A stretch of DNA of 64,000 nt from JAFNAG01 sp050011535 (GCA_050011535.1 JBEKIX010000002.1:1-64000), one strand, 5' to 3'. Counted from the first letter of the stretch, positions 44,513-54,380 are shown. Program-made: numbers and translations. The notes: a model not told the origin generated them from the sequence alone.

Positions 44513-45556
44513 TCACATCGTTCGCTCCAAGCGCCGGACGACGGCGCCGAACACTTCTTCGACAGAGATATCCATGCATTCGTTGGCCGTAGGACACGTT
44601 CTTCCATTGCAGAAGCTGCAAGGCAAATGGCGGACGACGACCTCGTCGTTTGTGTTCCAGGGGCCATTTCTGACGGGACAAGTGGGGCCCAGAATACCTA
44701 CCACAGGAGTGCCTACGGCGCAGGCCAGGTGCAGCGGGCCCGTGTCGCCCGCTACCAGAAGGCGTGCGCGCTTAAAGAGCGGAATCAGTTGAAGAAAGGG
44801 AACCTGATAATGAGCGGGGCGCATAGACGTGCAGTTCTCCGCAATCTGCTTGTATAGCGTTTCCTCTCCCGGTCCGGTAGTGACGATGACCCCGTGACCC
44901 AGCTCTTTTTCAATTCTTGCCGCCAGGAGACCGTAGTTGGCCGGTTTCCAGAGTTTTGTGGGCCAACCTCCTCCTGGGTTGATGACAATGAAATCGGAAA
45001 GTTGCTCTTCTAGGAGGTGTCTCTCGATTTCCTGCGTATCCTTCTCGCTGGCGCGCAGATTCGCCCGCAGTTCACCCGGCCTGGCACCGGCTTTCTCGGC
45101 AAGAAAAAGATTCAGTCGGGCGACATGGTAGGCAGACGCCGGCTGGTTGAGGGTTGTGTGATAAAACCAGTGAGCGGGGCGCTCGCGGACGAGTTCCTTT
45201 GAGAAACCGAAACGTTCCCGCGCGCCGGAGAGGAGTGCCAACAACGCTGTTTTTAGCAATCCCTGAAAGTCGATGACAAGATCATAGCGGCGGGCGCGCG
45301 CGGTGGCGATCGGCGCCCAGAGCCGTCGCCACTCCGGTCCGCTGCTCGGGTGCGTCCGCAGGGAACGAGTGTCGATCGGCAGTGTCTCGCCGATGCCTTC
45401 GACAGCTCCAAGCAGATATGCCAGGCGCCGTTCGACCATCCAGTCGATTCGTGATTGGGGAAACGTGCTGCGCAAGCTCTCGAAGGCGGGAAGAGCATGA
45501 ATAATATCGCCAAGCGAGCTCAAGCGGATGATCAAGATACTCTGCCGGTATGCCAT
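44513..45556 (-). CDS. GT9 glycosyltransferase, lipopolysaccharide heptosyltransferase (I-type)
   Basis: A 347-residue enzyme of the GT9 family that transfers L-glycero-D-manno-heptose from ADP-heptose to the LPS inner core. It has RLSSLGDIIHALPAF at the N-terminus, VINPGGGWPTKLWKPANYG in the nucleotide site and AGDTGPLHLACAVGTPVVGILGPT in the C-lobe. It follows the hldE-type genes in the same direction, which supports heptose use. Whether it is WaaC or another GT9 member is not certain. Confidence 0.9.
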   Translation of the reverse strand: MAYRQSILIIRLSSLGDIIHALPAFESLRSTFPQSRIDWMVERRLAYLLGAVEGIGETLPIDTRSLRTHPSSGPEWRRLWAPIATARARRYDLVIDFQGLLKTALLALLSGARERFGFSKELVRERPAHWFYHTTLNQPASAYHVARLNLFLAEKAGARPGELRANLRASEKDTQEIERHLLEEQLSDFIVINPGGGWPTKLWKPANYGLLAARIEKELGHGVIVTTGPGEETLYKQIAENCTSMRPAHYQVPFLQLIPLFKRARLLVAGDTGPLHLACAVGTPVVGILGPTCPVRNGPWNTNDEVVVRHLPCSFCNGRTCPTANECMDISVEEVFGAVVRRLERTM

Positions 45557-46068
45557 CAGCGCATCTTCGCCAGGATTGTTTGGATCAGATCGCGTGAAGA
45601 GTGTGATTTGGCGTCGCCGACGATGGCCACGCTGCCTCCATAGGATCGGGCCACATCGCGCTCCGGAACGGTATCGCTCGTGTAATCGGTTCCCTTGGAA
45701 TGGAAATCGGGCCTCAGCACTTGCAGGAGATTCGCAACCGTCTCTTCCTCAAAGATGGTCACAAAATCGACGCACTCCAGGGATGCGATGATCTCGGCAC
45801 GATCTTCCTGCGGTTGAAGAGGCCGACCGGGTCCTTTGAGCGCTCGTACTGAGGCGTTGCTGTTGATTCCTACAAGCAGGATGTCGCCGAGGGACTTTGC
45901 AGCCTGCAGGTACCGTATGTGCCCAACATGGATGAGGTCGAAGCAGCCATTGCTGAAAACAACAGTGCGCCCGCTGGACTGAGCATCTGCGCGAAGTCGT
46001 TGCATCTCTGCGATACCCTTGATCTTTGTCTTGGGGTCGATCATGATTGCCGAAAAGCGCTGCCTCAT
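45556..46068 (-). CDS. rfaE2: D-glycero-beta-D-manno-heptose 1-phosphate adenylyltransferase
   Basis: A 170-residue nucleotidyltransferase, the C-terminal half of HldE when fused. The motif FSNGCFDLIHVGHIRYL holds the HxGH site, and SRDLIQTILAKMR ends the protein. It makes ADP-heptose. Its start overlaps the stop of the kinase gene by 4 bp; an internal ATG at 46044 would give a tighter N-terminus. Kinase and transferase are separate genes here. Confidence 0.93.
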   Translation of the reverse strand: MRQRFSAIMIDPKTKIKGIAEMQRLRADAQSSGRTVVFSNGCFDLIHVGHIRYLQAAKSLGDILLVGINSNASVRALKGPGRPLQPQEDRAEIIASLECVDFVTIFEEETVANLLQVLRPDFHSKGTDYTSDTVPERDVARSYGGSVAIVGDAKSHSSRDLIQTILAKMR

Positions 46069-47078
46069 CGAGACAGGTCTTGTTGAACCGCAGAATACAA
46101 CTCCTCGCGGCTGACTGTGGCAGTGCCTCGCTTCATGACTACGATCCCACCAGCATAGTTGGCAAGCCGGGCAGCATCCTCCGGAGATCCGCCCGAGGCA
46201 AGTGCCAGTGTATAAGCCGCGATTACCGTATCACCCGCGCCGGTTACATCCGCCACTTCATCGGTGCCGTAGATTGGGATGTGGACGGGCGGCTTGCCCG
46301 GCTCCAAAAGCGTCATGCCAAAACGGCCCTGCGTAACAAGCAACGAACTCAGATGTTGTTTTTTCAATACCTGCCGTCCGATTTGATGCAGCAGACGCTG
46401 GTCTCCTCCAAGGGCTTTCCCGATGGCTGCTTCCAGTTCCGTAATGTTGGGTGTCATGGAAGTAATGTCGCGAAACTCCCCCATGCGAAAGCGCGAATCG
46501 ACGATCATCGGGAGCCCGGCGGGGACCCCGGCCGCTCGGATTTCGCGCACCAGCGACGGGTCAGCGGCGCCGTACCCGTAGTCGCTGATGATGATGCCAT
46601 CGAGCTTGCGCAACAAGGGCCGAACTCTCCGCCACGGAACCCTGGGTCCTCCATCCAGCCTGGCCTCTCTATCGACCCGGACGATCTGTTGAGGGGACGA
46701 ATGGTGCGCTCCTGCGAGAATTCTGGTCTTGATCGGGGTCGAATAGGATCTTAGCTTGACGACGTGCCGCACGTCGGCGCCCTTGTTACCCAGCACCGTC
46801 AGCAACCCGGCGCCGCTATCATCGCAACCCACGATCCCAAATACCCGCACGCGGCAGCCGAGGTCCAAAAGATTATTCGCGGCATTCGCAGCTCCGCCTG
46901 GCACGCATACGAGGTCCCTGTACTGCAGCACCAGGACGGGCGCCTCGCGCGACACACGCTCGATCTGCCCATAAAGAAACTGATCGGCAATCAGATCACC
47001 GAAGACGGCGACGGTGCGGGTCGCGAAGGTATCCACGATGCGCAGAAGCCGATCGCGTGTCAGCAAGGAGTTCACCAT
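46065..47078 (-). CDS. rfaE1: D-glycero-beta-D-manno-heptose-7-phosphate kinase
   Basis: A 337-residue PfkB-family sugar kinase (the HldE N-terminal half). It has VAVFGDLIADQFLYG and GGAANAANNLLDLG in the substrate domain and the catalytic block DVTGAGDTVIAAYTLALASGG. It phosphorylates heptose 7-phosphate at O1. It is translated with rfaE2 by overlap and follows gmhB by 29 bp. Confidence 0.93.
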   Translation of the reverse strand: MVNSLLTRDRLLRIVDTFATRTVAVFGDLIADQFLYGQIERVSREAPVLVLQYRDLVCVPGGAANAANNLLDLGCRVRVFGIVGCDDSGAGLLTVLGNKGADVRHVVKLRSYSTPIKTRILAGAHHSSPQQIVRVDREARLDGGPRVPWRRVRPLLRKLDGIIISDYGYGAADPSLVREIRAAGVPAGLPMIVDSRFRMGEFRDITSMTPNITELEAAIGKALGGDQRLLHQIGRQVLKKQHLSSLLVTQGRFGMTLLEPGKPPVHIPIYGTDEVADVTGAGDTVIAAYTLALASGGSPEDAARLANYAGGIVVMKRGTATVSREELYSAVQQDLSR

Positions 47079-47107
47079 GTTTTTATCCAGACGCCCCCGG
47101 ATAGCGG

Positions 47108-47707
47108 TTAACGCCCCTCATTATGCTCAGCAGAACCAAGGGTGATTCTGAGCACCCAGTCGACTGCCTCGAGAAGATTTGCAGCCACACAGTCGGGCTT
47201 CCTGGGCCACGAGTCCTTGTGGTACAGATATTCGCCTCGGCCGTACCCGGTCATAACCAATCCTCCCCGTGCACCCATCGCAAAACCCATCGACAAGTCC
47301 TGATATCGGTCGCCGATCACGAAACTTGAACCCAGATCGATATCGAATTCCCGGGCGGCGCGCTGAAGCATGCCAGGGGACGGCTTGCGGCAGACACAGG
47401 TCTTGCGATAGGCTTCGACTCTGCCGTCCGGAAGGTGGGGGCAGTAATAAATGCCGTCGAGACTGGCCCCACCGCGTGCCAGTTCCGCTTGCAGCCTACA
47501 ATGTGTTTCCTGGACGAGAGCCTCTGGAAAGTACCCTCTGGCCACGCCGCTCTGATTGGTGACCAGAATCGCCAGAATGCCGGCATGATTGAGCCTGAGA
47601 ACGGAGTCGGCAGTCCAGGGAAAGACGTGAAACCGGTCGATGTGGTTGATGTAACCGACCTCTTCGTTCATTGTACCGTCCCGGTCCAGGAAAACCGCAG
47701 GCCTCAT
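47108..47707 (-). CDS. gmhB: D-glycero-beta-D-manno-heptose 1,7-bisphosphate 7-phosphatase
   Basis: A 199-residue HAD phosphatase. Start ATG 47707 has GAGGG upstream and puts the nucleophile motif FLDRDGTMN near the N-terminus; a start 30 bp earlier is weaker. The zinc site is CPHLPDG...KTCVCRKP (Cys, His, Cys, Cys), and VIGDRYQDLSMGFAMGA completes the HAD core. It heads the heptose pathway run. gmhA and hldD are not in the window. Confidence 0.93.
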   Translation of the reverse strand: MRPAVFLDRDGTMNEEVGYINHIDRFHVFPWTADSVLRLNHAGILAILVTNQSGVARGYFPEALVQETHCRLQAELARGGASLDGIYYCPHLPDGRVEAYRKTCVCRKPSPGMLQRAAREFDIDLGSSFVIGDRYQDLSMGFAMGARGGLVMTGYGRGEYLYHKDSWPRKPDCVAANLLEAVDWVLRITLGSAEHNEGR

Positions 47708-47727
47708 TTTGACCCTCGAAATTAGAG

Positions 47728-47756
47728 ACTCTAGCAAAGCGTCTATAGGCTCTCAA
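47728..47756 (-). promoter_or_regulatory. Promoter candidate for the gmhB-rfaE run
   Basis: On the minus strand, TTGAGA (47756-47751), a 17-bp spacer and TAGAGT (47733-47728). The leader before gmhB would be about 14 nt. The 244-bp gap up to the waaF-like gene otherwise shows no feature I can name. Confidence 0.4.
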
Positions 47757-47981
47757 TGAAAAAGAACTCGATCGAGGCGTCTGTTTTTGGTCTAACCGTT
47801 GTCGCGTCCTTTAAAAAATGTTCGGCAATTCACAATCCGCCAATTTTGTGATGTATGTCACAGCTGTGCCGAGAACCTTGAGTTACCTTGGCACATCAGG
47901 AGAACATCGCGGGCCGGGATTGCAAGAGCAGGGATGTCCGGGGGGATGCTTCCGACTCGAGCTGTGCCGGCCGCGATGGTT

Positions 47982-49082
47982 TCAAACCGACGCGTCAGAA
48001 TGAAATGCGGCGAGCGACATCCGGGCGCGCGCGGCGGCTACAACCTCCTGGACCGAGATCCCCAACATACATCGAAAATCTATCGGGCACTCCCTTAGGA
48101 AGCAGGGGTTGCAATCCACCTGACACTTGATCACCTGGGCGGATGCACTGAGCGGACCTGTGGCGATTTCGCTGGTCGATCCAAAGATCGCAAGCTGAGG
48201 AACCCCGAGAGCGGCGGCCAGGTGCATCGGACCGGAGTCATTGGTGATGAAAAGCCGGCATTCCTTTATGAGGCCCATGAGTTGACCGAGTGTGGTCATG
48301 CCCGCCAATACGACGGCGGGTGAAGCCATGGCATCAGCGACCTGCTGGGCGATCGGCAGCTCCTTGGTCGCTCCGAAAATTACGATGCAGGCTCCGAATT
48401 CAGTTGCCACGGCATCCGCCACGCTTGCAAACCGTTGCGCCGGCCATCGTTTGGCGCCGCCATAGCTGGCGCCGGGATTGATGCCTACGATGGGAGCATC
48501 GCCTGCGACGCCGCGTGCACGCAATAGTTCGCGCGCGGCACTCGCATCCGACTCGCAGACGCCGAGGCGGATCGAATCCAGGTGATAGTTTTTCTGTTTC
48601 CAGGGATGTTCGTCAAGCAATCCCGCGCCTGACAGTATTCCGAGGTAGTAGTATGCCTGGTGCGACCGATGCACGGTCGGATCGATGGGAATGGCGTGCG
48701 TGAGCAGCAAGCTTCTGGCATCGCGGGCATACCCCAGACGAATGGGAATGCGTGCCAAAAACGCAATCGATGCGGCTTCGAAGGCGTTCTGTAACAAAAC
48801 CGCCATGTCGAATTTCCTGGATTTCAGCTCACGCACCAGGCGGCGCATTCCGCTCAGACCGTGATGGTTGCCTGCCTTGTCGTACACCAGGATCTCGTCG
48901 ACAAAATCCGTCGCTGCGTAGACGTCTTTCACCCATGGACGTACGAGGAGGACGATGTGCGCGTTTGCGAACTTGCGCCGCAACTCCCTGAGAGCCGGCA
49001 CAGACATCACGGCATCGCCGACCCAATTGGTTCCCCGCACGAGCAGAGTCTTGATACGATCCGGGTAAATCGCCTTCACCAA
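47982..49082 (-). CDS. waaF: Lipopolysaccharide heptosyltransferase II
   Basis: A 366-residue GT9 enzyme. It has TLLVRGTNWVGDAVMSVPALREL at the N-terminus, IVGINPGASYGGAKRWPAQRF in the nucleotide domain and FITNDSGPMHLAAALGVPQLAIFGST in the C-lobe. The RGTNWVGDAVMS start is typical of WaaF. It adds the second core heptose. It overlaps lpxK by 7 bp. Confidence 0.91.
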   Translation of the reverse strand: MVKAIYPDRIKTLLVRGTNWVGDAVMSVPALRELRRKFANAHIVLLVRPWVKDVYAATDFVDEILVYDKAGNHHGLSGMRRLVRELKSRKFDMAVLLQNAFEAASIAFLARIPIRLGYARDARSLLLTHAIPIDPTVHRSHQAYYYLGILSGAGLLDEHPWKQKNYHLDSIRLGVCESDASAARELLRARGVAGDAPIVGINPGASYGGAKRWPAQRFASVADAVATEFGACIVIFGATKELPIAQQVADAMASPAVVLAGMTTLGQLMGLIKECRLFITNDSGPMHLAAALGVPQLAIFGSTSEIATGPLSASAQVIKCQVDCNPCFLRECPIDFRCMLGISVQEVVAAARARMSLAAFHSDASV

Positions 49083-50188
49083 TATCTCCTGAATATCGCG
49101 TCTAACTTACGTTCAAACTCGTCTTGTTCTTCCAGATGCGTGGATTGAACTGCCACGAGCAACTCCTGACCGGGATCCTCCGTCAGTTTGATCGCGTCCT
49201 TTTCGGTTGTGATGACCGATGCGGCGCCGCGTGCGCACGCCTCGCGAATGCAGTCGGCCCAATCGCTATCCCGGAGGCGAAAATGATCTCCAAAAAAGCG
49301 AGTTCCCGCAATTGCTATGCCTAGCGCCTCGACGTCTTTGCGGAAGCGATCAGGATTTCCGATCGCAGCCACGAGGTAGGCAGACGGAGGGTGGCCGCGG
49401 CTCCCACTCTCTGGATCCTGGTTTTGCCACGCTGAGAATCGCACAAAACGGTCGATTCGCTGTTGGCAGTGAAACACGGTAAGGCTTGGGTCGATCCTGT
49501 GGACAAACAATTCGATTGGATCTTCTCCATGTCCTTGGTACTGGCCGTTGATGACCACCACGTCAGCGCGTCGCAGTCCGGCAGCAGGTTCCCGCATAGT
49601 GCCCGCGGGCAACATTCGATTCTCCTCCAGTGGTTGGGTCCGGTCAATGACGACCAGATCCAGGTCGCGCCGGAGATGCCGATGCTGGAAACCGTCATCG
49701 AGCAGGAAGCACACCCGCTCCGCGTGCCGCGAGATTTGGAGTCCCGCGATATAGCGCTTGCTCCAGATTCCCAGCCAAAGGCGGCTTTCGTGCCGGCGCA
49801 CAAGTGCCGGTTCGTCCCCGAGAGTGCGGGCAGGAGACGGAATCCGAGCGCCGGGCGCCAAAATGATGGGCGCCTTTCCTTCTCGACCATAGCCTCGGCT
49901 CAAAAGAGCCGGAACAGCACCCATTCGTGAGATCGTGCGCGCGACGTGAATTACAAATGGAGTCTTGCCGCTGCCGCCGACTGTCAGATTTCCGATGCTT
50001 ATCACAGGGTGCGACAGCCGCACCTGTGGAAGCAGGGAAAGGTCGTACATGCGGTTGCGCAAACGCACCAGGCCCTGGAACACTAATCCGCAAATACTAG
50101 AGAGCGGCCCGCGCGGCGGAGTGTGGTTTTGCACGATCGACCTGCTGTCTCCAGATTTCTTGTTTCTTGACGCACTTCCCCTGTTCAT
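49076..50188 (-). CDS. lpxK: Tetraacyldisaccharide 4'-kinase
   Basis: A 370-residue membrane-associated kinase that phosphorylates the 4' position of the lipid A precursor. A hydrophobic N-terminal segment (about 32-45) is followed by Walker A ISIGNLTVGGSGKTPF, then FLLDDGFQHRHLRRDLDLVVID with the conserved Asp/His, and SVITTEKDAIKL near the C-terminus. It is coupled to the waaF-like gene. Confidence 0.93.
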   Translation of the reverse strand: MNRGSASRNKKSGDSRSIVQNHTPPRGPLSSICGLVFQGLVRLRNRMYDLSLLPQVRLSHPVISIGNLTVGGSGKTPFVIHVARTISRMGAVPALLSRGYGREGKAPIILAPGARIPSPARTLGDEPALVRRHESRLWLGIWSKRYIAGLQISRHAERVCFLLDDGFQHRHLRRDLDLVVIDRTQPLEENRMLPAGTMREPAAGLRRADVVVINGQYQGHGEDPIELFVHRIDPSLTVFHCQQRIDRFVRFSAWQNQDPESGSRGHPPSAYLVAAIGNPDRFRKDVEALGIAIAGTRFFGDHFRLRDSDWADCIREACARGAASVITTEKDAIKLTEDPGQELLVAVQSTHLEEQDEFERKLDAIFRRYW

Positions 50189-50221
50189 TCACCCATTGGG
50201 AGGAACCTGGCGGCCATCGAT

Positions 50222-51883
50222 CTACCAACCCATCGCACAGCCGTCTTTTCTGGGGTCGCTTCCTCCCATGAGCACGCCCGTGACAGGGTCAATCAGAATA
50301 CCCTGAAATCCGCCGAAACTGTCGTTCATAACGACAATATGGTGCCCCAGCAGCGTGAGCAGCCTGCGAACCTGTGGCCCGATCCCGGACTCGAGGCCTA
50401 GCTGCCCTCCAGTATGTCGGAATCGGGGCGCTTCGCCGGCCTCTTGCACGTTCATTCCGAATTCGACGAGGTTTAGGAAAACCTGGACCTGCGCCTGTGC
50501 CTGGTTATCTCCGCCCATGACGCCGAAGCTGAAGTAGGGCCTGCGGTCCTTCATGACGAGGGCAGGAATGATCGTGTGCATGGGCCGTTTGTGGGGCTCG
50601 ATGCGGTTATTGGAGACCGCGTCCAGCTTGAAGCTTGATCCGCGGTTCTGCAGGCAAATGCCCGTGTCGCCTGCGACAATGCCGGATCCGAACTCGCTGT
50701 ACAGGCTGTTAATGAAGCTCACGGCATTGTGGTCTTTGTCGACCACCGTCAGATAGATCGTGTCGCTCTGTTCCGATTCTCCATGCGAGTACTCTTCGTG
50801 AGCCTGATTTGGATCGATGAGCTTTCTGCGCTCTGCCGCGTACCCTTTCGACAACAGCCTGTCCAATGGGATCTTGGCGAATTCCGGGTCAGTGATGTAG
50901 TAATCCCGATCGGCAAACGCCAGCTTCTTGGCCTCCACCATGTGGTGTAGGTACGCCGCTGAATTATGCCCCCACGCCTTCAGTTCGTACCCTTCCAGGA
51001 TGTTGAGCATTTCGAGGGCAGCCAATCCCTGGCCGTTTGGAGGCAATTCGCAAAACTCGTAGCCCTTGTAGTCGACGCTGATCGGTTTGACCCAATCGGA
51101 CTTCTGGTCAGACATGTCCTTCAGGCTGAGCACGCCTCCCTTGGCCTTAATTGTCTCGACAATTTTGGCTGCGATCGGTCCTTCGTAGAATGCCTTGCGT
51201 CCGTCTGCCGCGATCCGGCGGAAAACCGCCGCAAGATTTTTGTTGTAGGCAATTTGTCCGTGTGCCGGCGGCTTGCCGTCAGGAAGATATGTTTTCGCTG
51301 CCCACGGATCTTTAGCGAGCTTTCCGGCCTGCTCAGCCCACTGATTTGCGATGATTTCGGACACAGGGAATCCGTTCTCAGCATACTCGATCGCCGGGGC
51401 CAGGACCTTCTCCATTTTTAGGGTGCCGAATCTATCGAGAAGGGAAACCCATCCATCGACAGCTCCGGGCACAGTGATCGTATCGACACCATCGGTTGGC
51501 ATGCCGGTGTAGCCCTTTTCCCGGAGATACTCCAGCGTCATGCCATAGGGAGACCTGCCGCTGCCATTCAAGCCGATCAATTCTCCGGACTTGCTCCAAT
51601 AGACCATCGCGAACATATCGCCGCCGATACCGGTCATCAGTGGTTCGACGACGTTCAACACAGCGGCGGCCGCTATCGCGGCATCCACCGCATTGCCGCC
51701 CCCCTGCAGAATCCTCAAGCCGGCTGCCGCTGCCAGCGGCTGGCTAGCGCATATCATTCCGTTGCGCGCGAGAACCGGCGAACGTGTGCCGGAGATGCTA
51801 CGTGCGTTACGATCCTGTCCCGACATGACTATTACCCCGAAGGCGAGTGTGAGTACTGATAGGATGCTCCATCGATTGATCAT
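50222..51883 (-). CDS. ggt: Gamma-glutamyltransferase (periplasmic)
   Basis: A 553-residue self-cleaving N-terminal nucleophile hydrolase that breaks the gamma-glutamyl bond of glutathione-like thiols. Start ATG 51883 places a signal peptide at residues 1-22 (INRWSILSVLTLAFGVIVMSG). The nucleophile Thr375 lies in EQSDTIYLTVVD, where autoprocessing would separate the large and small subunits; YSEFGSGIVAGDTGICLQNRG and MHTIIPALVMKD follow. It stands alone and diverges from argD. Confidence 0.92.
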   Translation of the reverse strand: MINRWSILSVLTLAFGVIVMSGQDRNARSISGTRSPVLARNGMICASQPLAAAAGLRILQGGGNAVDAAIAAAAVLNVVEPLMTGIGGDMFAMVYWSKSGELIGLNGSGRSPYGMTLEYLREKGYTGMPTDGVDTITVPGAVDGWVSLLDRFGTLKMEKVLAPAIEYAENGFPVSEIIANQWAEQAGKLAKDPWAAKTYLPDGKPPAHGQIAYNKNLAAVFRRIAADGRKAFYEGPIAAKIVETIKAKGGVLSLKDMSDQKSDWVKPISVDYKGYEFCELPPNGQGLAALEMLNILEGYELKAWGHNSAAYLHHMVEAKKLAFADRDYYITDPEFAKIPLDRLLSKGYAAERRKLIDPNQAHEEYSHGESEQSDTIYLTVVDKDHNAVSFINSLYSEFGSGIVAGDTGICLQNRGSSFKLDAVSNNRIEPHKRPMHTIIPALVMKDRRPYFSFGVMGGDNQAQAQVQVFLNLVEFGMNVQEAGEAPRFRHTGGQLGLESGIGPQVRRLLTLLGHHIVVMNDSFGGFQGILIDPVTGVLMGGSDPRKDGCAMGW

Positions 51884-51987
51884 GGCCCGTACCTTGTTCC
51901 TGAGTCCCACGATCATAACCCTGCCATGCGCCGCCCTCAAGAGCGATTGCCCCTCTTAATTCTCGGAAGGCCTCCGAGCGAATGCGC

Positions 51988-52015
51988 TTGCAGCCCGCCT
52001 TGGCGCCGGTATAAT
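51988..52015 (+). promoter_or_regulatory. Promoter of the argD gene
   Basis: TTGCAG (51988-51993), a 16-bp spacer and a perfect TATAAT (52010-52015) lie about 35 nt before the argD start. Confidence 0.6.
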
Positions 52016-52050
52016 CAACCATTCTCCGGCCGGAAGCAGGAGGATGAATC

Positions 52051-53286
52051 ATGGCTGATGCGAAACCCTTTAACCGATACGATCACGTGACCGCCGATGA
52101 GATTAAAGCGCTGGAGGATTCCTACCTCTTTCCCACATATCAGAAGTACGAACTTTGCGTTTCGCATGGTTCGGGCGCGTACCTTTATGATCTGCAAGGC
52201 CGCCGCTATTTGGATTTTCTTGCTGGAATCGCCGTCAATTCTCTGGGCTACAGCCACCCTCGCATTGTTAAGGTCGTGCGCGACCAGGGAGAAAGACTGA
52301 TTCACACATCCAATCTGCTCTTTCACCCTTACCAGGGGCAGTTGGCTCGTCGATTGGTGGAGATGTCCGGCATGTCTCGGGCATTCTTCACCAACAGCGG
52401 CACTGAGGCGATGGAAGCGGCGCTCAAGATCTCCAGGGCATGCGCGCGCCGCAAGGGAGAGGAGCACCGATCCCGGTTCCTCTGCCTGAAAAACGCGTTC
52501 CACGGACGCACATTTGGATCTCTCAGCATCACGGCGCAGGAGAAGTATCAGGCGCCATTTCGTCCCTTGCTTGCGGACGTCGAGACAATTGCCGAACTTA
52601 CGTCCGAGGCGTTGGAGAAGGCTTTCGATGAGCGCGTCGCCGCGCTGGTGTTTGAGCCCATTCAGGGAGAAGCGGGCATCCGTCCCATTCCTGTCGAGTT
52701 CATGCGCAAGGCTCGCGAACTGTGTGACCGTTGGGGAGCCCTGTTGATACTCGACGAGATCCAGTCCGGATTTGCCAGGACCGGCCGGATGTTTGCATTC
52801 CAGCACTATGACATTCGACCGGACCTGGTTACTGCTGCCAAAGCGATTGCCTCCGGATACCCACTCGGAGTTGTCCTTGGAAATGAGAAAGTGGCGCAGA
52901 GCCTTAAGAGTGGAGAACATGGCACGACCTTCGGCGGTGGTCCCCTGGCATGCCGGATCGCTCTCGAAGTCCTCGACGTGATCGAGGAGGAAGGATTGAC
53001 TGCCAAGGCTGCAGAACTGGGAGCCTATCTGATGGAGCAGCTATCTACCCTCAAGGACCGGCACGCATGCATTCAGCAAGTCCGCGGCCTCGGTCTCATG
53101 ATCGGCGTGGAGGTAGGCTCCGTCGCCCCCGAGGTGGTCCGGCGATTATTGCGGAAGGGAGTGATCGCAAACGCGGCACACGGCTTGGTTCTGCGCCTGG
53201 TTCCTCCGCTGATTGTCACGCGGGAGCAAATCGATCATTTCACGGAAGCTCTCGATCAAACTCTTTCGGAAGTAGAATCCGCATAG
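52051..53286 (+). CDS. argD: Acetylornithine aminotransferase
   Basis: A 411-residue class III PLP enzyme. It has YLDFLAGIAVNSLGYSHPRIV, FFTNSGTEAMEAALKISR, the DEIQSGFARTG block and TAAKAIASGYPLG with the PLP lysine. AGGAGG (52038-52043) lies 7 nt before the ATG. It converts N-acetylglutamate semialdehyde to N-acetylornithine in arginine synthesis; related gamma-aminobutyrate or lysine enzymes share the fold. No other arg gene is nearby. Confidence 0.9.
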   Translation: MADAKPFNRYDHVTADEIKALEDSYLFPTYQKYELCVSHGSGAYLYDLQGRRYLDFLAGIAVNSLGYSHPRIVKVVRDQGERLIHTSNLLFHPYQGQLARRLVEMSGMSRAFFTNSGTEAMEAALKISRACARRKGEEHRSRFLCLKNAFHGRTFGSLSITAQEKYQAPFRPLLADVETIAELTSEALEKAFDERVAALVFEPIQGEAGIRPIPVEFMRKARELCDRWGALLILDEIQSGFARTGRMFAFQHYDIRPDLVTAAKAIASGYPLGVVLGNEKVAQSLKSGEHGTTFGGGPLACRIALEVLDVIEEEGLTAKAAELGAYLMEQLSTLKDRHACIQQVRGLGLMIGVEVGSVAPEVVRRLLRKGVIANAAHGLVLRLVPPLIVTREQIDHFTEALDQTLSEVESA

Positions 53287-53375
53287 CCAATTGTGTCTCC
53301 GTGGAGCATGCTTGTGTCATGCTGGATTTGAAATGGACATTTGGGACAATACGTTCTTATGGCTATGATTGAGTC

Positions 53376-54308
53376 ATGAAGACCACTCCGGAAGACAGTT
53401 TTAAGATTGTTGATAATGGCAGAGCAGAGATGCGTCGTCCCCGTCCCGAATGGTTAAAGGTGCGGCTGCCTTCAGGGGAACGGTACACAAATGTAAAGAA
53501 ATTAGTGCACGAGCAGCGTCTGAACACAGTCTGCGAAGATGCCCAATGTCCGAATATCGGTGAATGCTGGGGAGCAGGCACAGCGACTTTCATGATCCTC
53601 GGAGATGTCTGCACGCGCTCCTGCAAGTTCTGTGCGGTCAAGACGGGATTGCCGCCTGATTACGACTTGGATGAGCCGCGTCGCGTCGCGGAAGCCATGC
53701 GCCGGCTCAACCTCAGGTACGCTGTCATCACCTCGGTCGACCGTGATGACCTGGAAGACGGCGGCGCCTATATTTTCGCCGAGACGATCCGGCGCACGCG
53801 GGAAGCTTGTCCCGGCATCAGGATCGAAGTGCTGATTCCGGATTTTCGCGGATCCGGCGACGCGCTCCGCAAGGTAGTCGAGGCGCAGCCAGATGTCCTC
53901 GCTCACAACGTTGAAACCGTTCCCAGGCTCTATCGGACCGCGCGAGCAGGATCTCGCTATCGCCGTTCCCTTGACCTGTTGTTAAAAGCAAAATCGTTTG
54001 GGTTGCAGATCCGCACCAAGTCCAGCGTTATGCTCGGCCTGGGCGAGAACCGGGGTGAAGTTGTTGAAGTCATGACGGATCTGCGTGTCGCGAGCGTCGA
54101 CATCCTGACTTTGGGACAGTATTTACGGCCGACCAAGGAACATCTGGCCGTTGACCGCTTCTATACTCCGGACGAGTTTTCAGAGCTGCGCAAGGTTGGG
54201 CTGTCGCTTGGGTTCTCTTTTGTGCAATCCGGCCCGCTGGTGAGATCGTCCTATCACGCAGAAAAGCAGGAAGTGGTCCTCAACGAGTCATCGTCTGCCA
54301 CGATCTGA
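53376..54308 (+). CDS. lipA: Lipoyl synthase
   Basis: A 310-residue radical SAM enzyme that inserts two sulphurs into octanoyl-protein to make lipoate. The auxiliary cluster is CEDAQCPNIGEC and the radical SAM cluster is CTRSCKFC. The C-terminal sequence RSSYHAEKQ, with the Ser that ligates the auxiliary cluster, is intact. Full length for the family. Confidence 0.96.
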   Translation: MKTTPEDSFKIVDNGRAEMRRPRPEWLKVRLPSGERYTNVKKLVHEQRLNTVCEDAQCPNIGECWGAGTATFMILGDVCTRSCKFCAVKTGLPPDYDLDEPRRVAEAMRRLNLRYAVITSVDRDDLEDGGAYIFAETIRRTREACPGIRIEVLIPDFRGSGDALRKVVEAQPDVLAHNVETVPRLYRTARAGSRYRRSLDLLLKAKSFGLQIRTKSSVMLGLGENRGEVVEVMTDLRVASVDILTLGQYLRPTKEHLAVDRFYTPDEFSELRKVGLSLGFSFVQSGPLVRSSYHAEKQEVVLNESSSATI

Positions 54309-54380
54309 AACGCAGGTTGGGTGTGCGCTGCTGCAGGGCATAAAACGTTCGAGTTAATCGTGAGGAGGTTCTGCATTCTG

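Noticed and set aside
47738..47981. Small gene in the 244-bp gap before the waaF-like gene
   Set aside because: The short plus-strand frame there overlaps the waaF-like gene in antisense and lacks a ribosome site.
52015..52920. 301-codon minus-strand frame across argD
   Set aside because: Antisense to an intact aminotransferase with good promoter and ribosome site.
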